From JAZKFT01 sp043760535 (lineage in GTDB: Bacteria; Bacteroidota; Bacteroidia; Chitinophagales; Chitinophagaceae), in the NCBI GenBank assembly GCA_043760535.1, contig JAYUOV010000280.1, positions 1-8,843 of the forward strand: a stretch of DNA of 8,843 nucleotides, written 5' to 3'. A program made the translations under genes and the position numbers. Below the pieces are notes generated by a model, which was not told the origin of the DNA, did not search any database, and was given only the letters and a program-made list of their open reading frames with translations. This document shows positions 1-6,128 of this stretch, in pieces (within the stretch, counting starts at the first letter, position 1; every line of letters begins with the position of its first letter).

Positions 1-109
1 CTTTGTACAATTGGGCGAAACCCGTTACTTTAGCACAGGCTTGTGCTACAATCGTTACATAATCGGCTGAACGCTTACCAGCCATGCCATTGGTAGTTGA
101 TTGTTGCAT
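1..109 (-). CDS. N-terminal 36 codons of an unidentified gene, cut by the window edge
   Basis: Read on the minus strand, an ATG at 109-107 opens a frame that stays open for 36 codons to the window edge. The peptide starts MQQSTTNGMAGKRSADYVTI and continues with AQACAKVTGFAQLYK. It is basic and soluble, with no signal peptide or membrane segment. An alternative ATG at 114-112 is in another frame and stops after 19 codons, so the 109 start is preferred. The beginning loosely recalls the lead-in of tyrosine-recombinase (phage-integrase-like) proteins that accompany IS91-type elements in Bacteroidota. That is a memory-level impression from 36 residues and not an identification. The gene lies only 26 bases beyond the hairpin at 136-171, leaving little room for a separate promoter. 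Confidence 0.45.
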   Translation of the reverse strand, partial: MQQSTTNGMAGKRSADYVTIVAQACAKVTGFAQLYK

Positions 110-135
110 AACATTTTTGTTTTAAATGAAATGCA

Positions 136-171
136 AAAGAAAGCCGCTACAGAATTGAAGCGGCTTTCTTT
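136..171 (-). terminator. Strong hairpin terminator behind the protease gene, possibly bidirectional
   Basis: The arms AAAGAAAGCCGCT (136-148) and AGCGGCTTTCTTT (159-171) are perfectly complementary over 13 bp around a 10-base loop. On the minus strand the second arm ends in a T-rich run (CTTTCTTTTGC). This fits an intrinsic terminator about 12 bases after the protease stop codon at 184-186. The symmetric A/T-rich arms would also work on the plus strand. The hairpin sits inside what would be the leader of the next minus-strand gene (ATG at 109). Confidence 0.85.
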
Positions 172-183
172 ACTACCGAAGGT

Positions 184-3100
184 TTAGTACAACATGGTAT
201 TTTGGCCAATACGGCCAATATTATTACCATTCTTTTTAATGCTTAACATCATGGCTCCTGTAGTATCGTAGTAGCTGGTCCAGTTGCTTAGGGAGTCGGT
301 AAATTCAGCTCCGGCACTAATGGTTTCTCCATTGGTTTGCTTGTAAAGTGTTTCGGTTATTTTAAGATTGTCCATATAACAGTTGTTACCATATTTACTG
401 GTAAATAAAAATGCAACTCTAACGGTTGGCAACGCCAATGCGGCGGCAGGTAAAGTAAACTGCTTGTAACGCCAGCCAACACGACCCACAACAGGTACCC
501 GTGGATAAAATTCCAGGTTGTTCCAAGTGTTGCCATCGCTGCTCCATTGGGCCATTACACCTTCGCCGGCATATTGGGCTGTGGTATACTCGGTACTATC
601 TTGGTACCACCTAAACGAGGCCGACATTTTTCTTACACCCGCTGTATTAATGCCTTTAGAAGCTAAACGAATAACAGCACCACTCTGGCAATCGTACGAA
701 TTAAATTTTATTAGCTGGCTGCCTTCAAAAGGTGTAACGGGAGGGTTAGCACTGCTGGTAACGCTACTAACTTCTGGCCTTACGCTGGCTGTAGTTACTA
801 TTAATGTATCCCACTGGCAATTATTAATAGTGCTATTAAAGCCCTCTGTTACTGGCATTGATAATGTAGCAACAAGGCAAGGGGTACGGCCTTTTATTTC
901 TTTGCCTTTTCCAAATGTGCCTGCACTTGTTTCGGGCCATATTTTATAATAGTACAAGGTGTTTTCTGCAAGAGCAGTGTGGTTAAATGCACTTAAATTT
1001 CCTTTGTATAAAACAGTGCCGCCACCTGTTACTGTGCCGCCTGCTACATAGCTGCCCGAAGGCGTTGCAAATGTGTTGGTGGTATTAAATGCTACCATTA
1101 CTTCGCCGGTTGTGCAAGTAGTACCACGCATCCATGCAAGGTTTATTTGAGAAGCAGAAACTCCATTGGCAGAAGCTGTTAAAATTGCATTTCTGGTAAA
1201 GCCATTGGCATTGGAAAAACTGGTACTATAAGTTGTTCCATTTGCTTGCCAAAGCTGGTAAAAAGACTGTGTACTATCGGTTAGGCCTGTATGATTAAAA
1301 TTAGCTGCTGTGCCTCTATACATTACTGTTCCGCCGCCAGTAATGGTATTGCCTGTAACCAATGTTCCGGTAGGCGTACCGAAAGTTGGGGTACTGTTAG
1401 ATGCCAACAACACTTCGCCTAAAGCACATAGGCCAGCCGATGACCAGCCTAGGTTTATCTGGCAATCAGAAATGGAAACAGGAGTAAGTGTAATGGTTTT
1501 GCTGGGCGTAATTACAAACGCTACCCGGCCCATACTATAGTTATTACCAGCCGTTACCGACCATATTTTAAAGTAATAAATAGTGGTATCGGCCAAAAAA
1601 GTAGCCCAGTTAAAGCCTGCAGCAGCCCCTTTGTAAATTACCTGTCCGCCTCCGGTAATATTATCACCAACATTGTATAAACCGGCAGGAATGCCAAAGG
1701 TGTTCCATTGGTTACTGCTTACAGCAACCATTACATCGTTATTGCCCACATTTTTTGCCCAAGTAAGATTTACCTGGTTACAGCCAGCTAAAACAGCCGT
1801 TAAATTGGTAGGGGCATTTACCACTGGGTTTAGTAAAATTTCATTTGTTTTTTGCAGGCTTTTTAAAGCATTGAGCCTGCCAGTGCCCATTTTACCTATG
1901 TAGCCGGGGTTTAAAGGATAATGGTCATCCACCTGCGTAAGGATGATGCTTTTTACATCGTCGGCACTAAGCCTGCCTTGTGCCCGGCTTACAATTAGAG
2001 CCGCCACACCGGCTACATGTGGTGTGGCCATACTGGTACCTGCAATAAAACCATAGCCTCCAGAAGAGTTTGCCCTAAAAGTGCTTAATACATCGTTAGC
2101 CCCCCCGGAGTTAGAACCACCAGGAGCACTTATATCGGTATAAATACTGTAGTTGCTGTAAGAAGCTTTTGTATCTGTATGCGTTGTAGCTACCACACAT
2201 ATTACCCTGTGGTAATTATTGGGATACCGGTTTACATCTATATTACTATTGCCGGCACTAAAAAATAAAATGCCATTGGTAAGTACGCTACCACCACCAT
2301 TAGCAATAAAATAATCGATGCCATCCAGCTCAGCCGTATTAGCTACGGAACCTCCGGTGTAGCCCCAGCTGTTGGTGCTGATAGCTGCTCCTCTATCGGC
2401 CGCCCAAATGTAGGCCGGGCCTGCTTCACCGGAGCCGGTGCCAATAATTTGGCAACCCATAAGCCGTACACCACTACTTGTGGTGCCATTGCCACCGGCC
2501 ACACCGGCTACGCCAATTGCATTATTACTTCTAGCACCTACCGTTCCGGCTGTATGGCAGCCATGGTTGCCGGGCTCTAGTGTAGGGCTTAGGGTAGAAA
2601 AATTATACCCATAATTAGCACCGGATGCCATTTGGGTTTTAAGATCGGGGTGAGTAGTGTCAATACCATCGTCCATTACTGCTACAGTAACATTGCTGCT
2701 GCCTTTTTCTATATCCCAGGCTTCGGGTAAATCTATATCAGCATCGGCCGTGCCGCCGCTTTGGCCAGTATTGTTATAATGCCATTGCTCGGCATACCTT
2801 GGGTCGCCAGGTGTCCACTCAAACTGTATGGGTGTTGGGTAACCTCCGGGTATATCATCCAGCGAAATTTTATAAACGGGTTCTGATATTTCTATAATTG
2901 TGGATAGTGCTGCGTAGCTTCTTATTGCATCTTTAATATCTACATAATCAGGAACTTCTAATGTGTACCAAAGGTGAAAACCCCATGCTCTGTGCTTTGC
3001 ATCATTAGCCTTATCATTCATAATTATCTGAAAAGGGTTGGTGGCCTTTTTTACACCTATTTTTTGGTTTATGGCATCTAACTGCGGAATATTAAAGAAA

Positions 3101-3315
3101 ATGACACCATCAATATTTTTACTGGGTTTAGCTACCAACAAGCTTTCAAAACCTGGCTTGAACTTAATGTAGAGCCTGCCTTTGTGGAAAGCATCAGGGT
3201 TTACTTTGTCTAAATTTATTACAGGCCGCTTGCCTCTTTCTACCCTTAATTCCTGAGAAAATGACGGGCTTATGAAATAGAACATCCATAAAAATAAGGA
3301 GAGCATTTTTCTCAT
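184..3315 (-). CDS. Secreted subtilisin-like (S8) serine protease with FN3-like repeats and a MAM-like domain; C-terminus looks truncated
   Basis: This 1043-residue exported endopeptidase starts with a signal peptide (residues 1-20, basic MRK, hydrophobic LSLFLWMFYFI, likely cleavage after SFS). A prodomain-like stretch follows (about 21-165). The peptidase S8 domain covers about 175-485. Its triad is visible as Asp215 (VAVMDDGID), His251 (HGCHTAG) and Ser428 (GTSMATPHVAG), with oxyanion Asn356 (FSAGN), so it should be active. Three fibronectin-III-like repeats of about 105 residues follow (499-812). A MAM/jelly-roll-like region spans about 820-988 (DGNTW, CYMDNLKI). The last 35-40 residues (SNWTSYYDTTG ... 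KKNGNNIG) look like the start of a further module that is cut off. No type IX secretion C-terminal sorting domain is visible. The start was chosen because it gives a clean signal peptide; Met4 is an alternative. The gene is alone on its strand, ends at a strong terminator, and its substrate is unknown. Confidence 0.93.
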   Translation of the reverse strand: MRKMLSLFLWMFYFISPSFSQELRVERGKRPVINLDKVNPDAFHKGRLYIKFKPGFESLLVAKPSKNIDGVIFFNIPQLDAINQKIGVKKATNPFQIIMNDKANDAKHRAWGFHLWYTLEVPDYVDIKDAIRSYAALSTIIEISEPVYKISLDDIPGGYPTPIQFEWTPGDPRYAEQWHYNNTGQSGGTADADIDLPEAWDIEKGSSNVTVAVMDDGIDTTHPDLKTQMASGANYGYNFSTLSPTLEPGNHGCHTAGTVGARSNNAIGVAGVAGGNGTTSSGVRLMGCQIIGTGSGEAGPAYIWAADRGAAISTNSWGYTGGSVANTAELDGIDYFIANGGGSVLTNGILFFSAGNSNIDVNRYPNNYHRVICVVATTHTDTKASYSNYSIYTDISAPGGSNSGGANDVLSTFRANSSGGYGFIAGTSMATPHVAGVAALIVSRAQGRLSADDVKSIILTQVDDHYPLNPGYIGKMGTGRLNALKSLQKTNEILLNPVVNAPTNLTAVLAGCNQVNLTWAKNVGNNDVMVAVSSNQWNTFGIPAGLYNVGDNITGGGQVIYKGAAAGFNWATFLADTTIYYFKIWSVTAGNNYSMGRVAFVITPSKTITLTPVSISDCQINLGWSSAGLCALGEVLLASNSTPTFGTPTGTLVTGNTITGGGTVMYRGTAANFNHTGLTDSTQSFYQLWQANGTTYSTSFSNANGFTRNAILTASANGVSASQINLAWMRGTTCTTGEVMVAFNTTNTFATPSGSYVAGGTVTGGGTVLYKGNLSAFNHTALAENTLYYYKIWPETSAGTFGKGKEIKGRTPCLVATLSMPVTEGFNSTINNCQWDTLIVTTASVRPEVSSVTSSANPPVTPFEGSQLIKFNSYDCQSGAVIRLASKGINTAGVRKMSASFRWYQDSTEYTTAQYAGEGVMAQWSSDGNTWNNLEFYPRVPVVGRVGWRYKQFTLPAAALALPTVRVAFLFTSKYGNNCYMDNLKITETLYKQTNGETISAGAEFTDSLSNWTSYYDTTGAMMLSIKKNGNNIGRIGQNTMLY
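880..1821 (-). repeat. Three tandem FN3-like protein repeats within the protease
   Basis: Protein residues 499-603, 604-708 and 709-812 are three copies of one module, spaced about 105 residues apart. Each has an NL.W core strand, then a TGGG.V.Y.G motif (residues 554, 659 and 763), an FN.....L turn, and a final YY.KIW-like strand (YYFKIW, FYQLWQ, YYYKIW). Copies 2 and 3 are closest to each other, sharing TGGGTV and FNHT. Fibronectin-III-like modules of this type usually act as spacers or carbohydrate/surface-binding units in secreted Bacteroidota enzymes. The domain assignment is by pattern, not by a search. Confidence 0.75.
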
Positions 3316-3602
3316 AAAACAATTTTAGATGCCCAAGTTAGCTAAAGTTTTTAACCAAAAAAATCATTTAAAAATTCATTACCTATACTATTATTTTGCT
3401 TTATTCGTCGGCAGAAACTAAAGCCAATTAGCGAACAAAAAATCGTGAATATATTCGTCGCCTCGCCATATTGCTAAACCACTTGCTACATGCAGCTAGT
3501 TAGGTATGTACCCCTCATACCTTGGTGCTTTTTAAAACGATTTTATTTTCAAAACACCTTTTCGCATTTAGATATATAATTTATTTTTATTTATTAAAAC
3601 TG
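3316..3602. other. Divergent A/T-rich intergenic region with a direct repeat and a small inverted repeat
   Basis: This spacer separates the minus-strand protease from the plus-strand small ORF and must hold the protease promoter. It holds a 9-base direct repeat TATTCGTCG at 3402-3410 and 3452-3460 (50 bases apart). It also holds an inverted repeat AGGTATG/CATACCT at 3502-3508 and 3516-3522. No clear -33/-7 pair could be assigned for either gene. A TTG at 3522 could extend the downstream ORF upstream, but that extension reads through low-complexity A/T-rich DNA and is not favoured. Confidence 0.5.
3502..3522. repeat. Short inverted repeat (7-bp arms)
   Basis: AGGTATG and CATACCT flank the 7-base loop TACCCCT. 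A short T run (TTTTTAA) begins about seven bases later. It could be an operator-like site or a weak hairpin. No plus-strand gene upstream in the window would need a terminator here. Confidence 0.4.
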
Positions 3603-3953
3603 ATGATGGATAAAGCATACCCCAATAAAAAGGCCACTTTAGAATTTCTGATTCTTGTAAGTCTTTCCCAAACTTTAAAATATATTGACTTATTACAAAG
3701 TAGCTATTGCCAAACGAGTGGATGGCAAAACAATAAACTGAAATCAGGCACAGAATTAGTGAGAGCGTTAATTGCTAATATAAATTTTAGTGCAACTATA
3801 AATTACAGCAAAACTCAAATTGGTTCTGGAGCATCACCAGATAGTGGAGCTAGTGCTGAAAGTGGAATTGGTACAAATGGCAATGTAAGCATTGGAGGAG
3901 TTAATCCAAAGATTTTAGTTGCAAAAGTCAACAATTCTAAATCTCCTCATTAG
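3603..3953 (+). CDS. Small orphan protein of unknown function
   Basis: I do not recognise this 116-residue protein. The start is a tandem ATG ATG at 3603/3606, preceded by a very A/T-rich leader without a Shine-Dalgarno sequence. Reading from a TTG at 3522 would add 27 hydrophobic/aromatic residues and looks like non-coding extension. Residues 1-60 are mixed (KKATLEFLILVSLSQTLKYI is a moderately hydrophobic amphipathic stretch, too polar for a clear membrane helix). Residues from about 80 are rich in Gly, Ser, Ala and Asn (GSGASPDSGASAESGIGTNG), followed by a Lys/Asn-rich end. The base composition is visibly more A/T-rich than in gmd or fcl, which could mean recent acquisition or that the frame is not a gene. 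It borders the decayed region 3954-4892, so it may belong to the same foreign or relic segment. Confidence 0.4.
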   Translation: MMDKAYPNKKATLEFLILVSLSQTLKYIDLLQSSYCQTSGWQNNKLKSGTELVRALIANINFSATINYSKTQIGSGASPDSGASAESGIGTNGNVSIGGVNPKILVAKVNNSKSPH

Positions 3954-4156
3954 TCCCCGTTTGCAACAAGTATCAAGGTTGGTGCATTGCCTTGTACTCA
4001 AAATACTGGCAGCATTCGCTAATTGGGCCCAGCATCTAGTTAAGTAAATGTTGCCGAAAGAAGCACCGTTTTTGGTTACAGCGTTTCGCTGGGATTTACA
4101 ATATTGAGCGTACGCTGCTGATAAAAAGAACTAATAACAAAGCCCAGCATTGCTAG

Positions 4157-4548
4157 ATTTTATTGTTTACACCAATGGCCAGCAACAAGGTGGACATTAA
4201 AGTGGACTACTATTACAGAAACAACGAAACCTCCCCCAACCTTGGCACCCCGCCACAAGACTGGAATTACTGGGGTCTGGTAAATTTGCTCTGCCCCATG
4301 TTTGGCAATATGGCCGGAGCCATAAACCCGCTCACCCTAGCAGCAATCAGATAAGTGGCAGTGGCAATTTTGTTAACGCCTGGAGCATCGGTACACTTTT
4401 AAATAACCCAAAGCGGCAGTGGCAGATAGTGCGTATAAATTTTTCCGCAAAAAGCGGAACAGGTGAGAGCGTAATTTGCTCAGCATTGAATTGCGCAGTA
4501 GGCCAGTTTTTGAGTAAAAGTGTATCTATCTGCATTACAATTCTGTAG
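4157..4548 (+). pseudogene. Frameshifted coding remnant, possibly from an RHS-type surface protein
   Basis: One frame reads NKVDIKVDYYYRNNETSP and continues to GAINPLTLAAIR before a stop at 4352-4354. A second frame, open across the same point, carries on with SGSGNFVNAWSIGTLLNNPK until TAG at 4546-4548. The codon choice in both pieces matches the neighbouring genes, and together they suggest one former reading frame broken by an indel near 4340. The pattern of a D(K)VD(I)xVxYYY segment followed by a Gly/Ala-rich stretch is reminiscent of the C-terminal half of large RHS-repeat proteins in Chitinophagaceae. That resemblance is from memory and would need a BLASTX search. No start codon, signal sequence or upstream RHS repeats are present in the window. 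Confidence 0.35.
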
Positions 4549-4839
4549 AAGCGGGGCTTTGCTGTTTGCCGAAAGATTAATACTATGCATCGGCTCTTTA
4601 TTGCCAAACTGGTATTGATAATTTTGGATTTTTAACATATTGGCAAACGTAAACATTATGTAGGTTTTGTTTGGGTTTGGAGGCCGTTGGTTATAACACA
4701 GAACGGGGGCGTGGGAGATGCAGATGTAAACATTAGACGGTGATGGGTAACACACAACAAAGGCATGATAAAAATAAAGCCAATAAAAACAAACAGACCA
4801 AAATAGACCAGCATGTGAACAACGTAACCTCATATTTCT

Positions 4840-4847
4840 TTACTTTG
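4840..4847 (+). promoter_or_regulatory. Possible -7 element of the gmd promoter
   Basis: TTACTTTG lies 45 bases before the gmd ATG and resembles the Bacteroidota -7 element (TAnnTTTG). The identical 8-mer occurs upstream of the acetyltransferase gene (7089-7096). No good -33 TTG is visible at the right distance, so this is tentative. Confidence 0.35.
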
Positions 4848-4892
4848 TAAGCAGCCGAATTAAAAAATTAGCTATTTCCTCAGTTTATTACA

Positions 4893-6008
4893 ATGAAAAA
4901 AACAGCACTTATTACCGGTGTTACCGGCCAGGATGGAGCTTACCTCTCCGAATTACTTTTAAGCAAAGGGTACGATGTACATGGCATTAAACGCCGCAGC
5001 TCCCTTTTCAACACCGATCGTATAGACCACCTGTACCAAGATCCGCATGAAAGCAATGTAAAATTTACCCTGCACTACGGCGACCTTACCGATAGTACCT
5101 GCCTTATTCGCATTATACAAGAAGTGCAGCCCGACGAGATTTACAACCTCGGCGCCATGAGCCATGTGGCCGTAAGCTTTAGCGAACCGGAGTACACCGC
5201 CAATGCAGATGGTATAGGAACCCTACGCATACTAGAAGCAGTAAGAATACTGGGCCTCACCCAAAAAACAAAAATATACCAGGCTAGCACTAGCGAACTA
5301 TATGGGTTGGTACAGGAAGTGCCGCAAAGCGAAAGAACGCCTTTTTACCCACGCAGCCCTTATGCTGTAGCTAAAATGTACGCATATTGGATTACCGTAA
5401 ACTACCGTGAGGCTTACAATATGTTTGCTGTAAACGGCATCTTGTTTAACCACGAAAGCCCTTTGCGGGGCGAAACTTTTGTAACCAGAAAAATAACTAG
5501 GGCCGTGGCCAAAATAGGTCTTGGCATGCAGGATAAAGTATATCTCGGAAACTTAGATTCTCAAAGAGACTGGGGCCATGCCAAAGATTATGTGGAAGCC
5601 ATGTGGATGATATTACAACAAGAAACACCAGAAGATTTTGTAATAGCCACAGGTGTAACTACTACAATAAGAGATTTTGTAAAAATGGCTTTTGCCGAAA
5701 TAGGTGTGGAACTGGCATTTACCGGCGAAAAAGATAATGAAATTGGAACAGTAGTAGCCTGCACCCATCCAAATTATGCCGTAGAAATAGGTAAAGTAGT
5801 AGTAGGTGTAGATGCCCGCTATTACCGCCCTACCGAGGTGGAACTGCTAATAGGCGACCCTACGAAGTGCCAGGAAAAATTGGGCTGGAAACCAAAATAT
5901 AATCTTGCCATGCTGGTAAAAGAAATGGTAGCTGCAGATGTGGTGCTTTTTCAAAAGGAAAAACTGCTGAAAGATTCCGGCTTTGCCGTAAAAAACCAAT
6001 TCGAATAA
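4893..6008 (+). CDS. gmd: GDP-mannose 4,6-dehydratase
   Basis: This cytoplasmic short-chain dehydrogenase/reductase converts GDP-D-mannose to GDP-4-keto-6-deoxy-D-mannose, the first step to GDP-L-fucose and related deoxysugars. The 371-residue length is normal for the family. The NADP-binding loop is GVTGQDG (Gly9, Gly12, Gly15), followed by the family-typical HGIKRRSS. The catalytic set is present: Thr133 and Glu135 in STSELYG, and Tyr157 and Lys161 in YAVAK. LFNHESPLRG, RDWGHAKDYV and the C-terminal YYRPTEVELL.GD motif are all hallmark GMD segments. The ATG at 4893 gives the standard MKKTALITG beginning behind an A/T-rich leader. The next gene, fcl, performs the following step, but a strong terminator separates the two. 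No truncation or missing residue is visible. Confidence 0.97.
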   Translation: MKKTALITGVTGQDGAYLSELLLSKGYDVHGIKRRSSLFNTDRIDHLYQDPHESNVKFTLHYGDLTDSTCLIRIIQEVQPDEIYNLGAMSHVAVSFSEPEYTANADGIGTLRILEAVRILGLTQKTKIYQASTSELYGLVQEVPQSERTPFYPRSPYAVAKMYAYWITVNYREAYNMFAVNGILFNHESPLRGETFVTRKITRAVAKIGLGMQDKVYLGNLDSQRDWGHAKDYVEAMWMILQQETPEDFVIATGVTTTIRDFVKMAFAEIGVELAFTGEKDNEIGTVVACTHPNYAVEIGKVVVGVDARYYRPTEVELLIGDPTKCQEKLGWKPKYNLAMLVKEMVAADVVLFQKEKLLKDSGFAVKNQFE

Positions 6009-6034
6009 CCTAAGATTGACATTTATTACAGAAC

Positions 6035-6072
6035 AGGAATGCAACAATCAGGTTGCATTCCTTATTTTTTTT
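6035..6072 (+). terminator. Intrinsic terminator between gmd and fcl
   Basis: AGGAATGCAAC (6035-6045) pairs perfectly with GTTGCATTCCT (6052-6062) around a 6-base loop. It is followed directly by TATTTTTTTT (6063-6072). The 11-bp stem and U tract make a textbook rho-independent terminator 27 bases after the gmd stop codon. It implies that fcl is at least partly transcribed from its own promoter. Confidence 0.93.
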
Positions 6073-6089
6073 CGCTTTTATACAAGCAG

Positions 6090-6120
6090 TTGAACCACGA
6101 TGATGGTTAAAAGCACTTTG
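6090..6120 (+). promoter_or_regulatory. Candidate fcl promoter with a near-leaderless start
   Basis: TTG at 6090-6092, a 20-base spacer and GCACTTTG at 6113-6120 fit the Bacteroidota -33/-7 layout, although the TA of the -7 consensus is missing. Transcription would begin only a few bases before the ATG at 6129, giving an almost leaderless mRNA. The position just after the gmd terminator supports a promoter here. Confidence 0.35.
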
Positions 6121-6128
6121 TTTCTTAT

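Larger units (their letters stand above)
3954..4892. other. 0.94-kb region without an intact gene
   Basis: No frame here gives a convincing complete protein. Visible structures are a CAGCG-TTT-CGCTG hairpin (4079-4091), a perfect 10-base palindrome AGCGTACGCT (4107-4116), the 8-mer CCCAGCAT twice (4028-4035 and 4143-4150), the 10-mer GGCAGTGGCA twice (4357-4366 and 4415-4424), and a TTCCGC-AAAAA-GCGGAA hairpin without a T tract (4443-4459). The part from 4157 to 4548 reads like frameshifted former coding DNA. The part from about 4600 to 4830 shows nothing I can assign. The final 50 bases hold the likely gmd promoter. Confidence 0.6.

Noticed and set aside
518..949. 143-codon open frame on the plus strand opposite the protease
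   Set aside because: It lies wholly within the antisense of the well-supported protease gene, and its protein has no recognisable domain or sensible start context.
4443..4459. TTCCGC-AAAAA-GCGGAA hairpin as a terminator
   Set aside because: No U tract follows on either strand and no gene ends nearby.
4480..4833. 117-codon minus-strand open frame
   Set aside because: It is Cys- and aromatic-rich in its first half with no recognisable domain. The second half (NMLKIQNYQYQFGNKEPMHS) has plausible codons but overlaps the plus-strand relic. At best it is another decayed fragment; evidence is too weak to call.
3316..4892. Search for a CRISPR array, tRNA or complete insertion sequence
   Set aside because: No regularly spaced repeats, cloverleaf-like sequence, transposase frame or paired terminal inverted repeats were found in this region.
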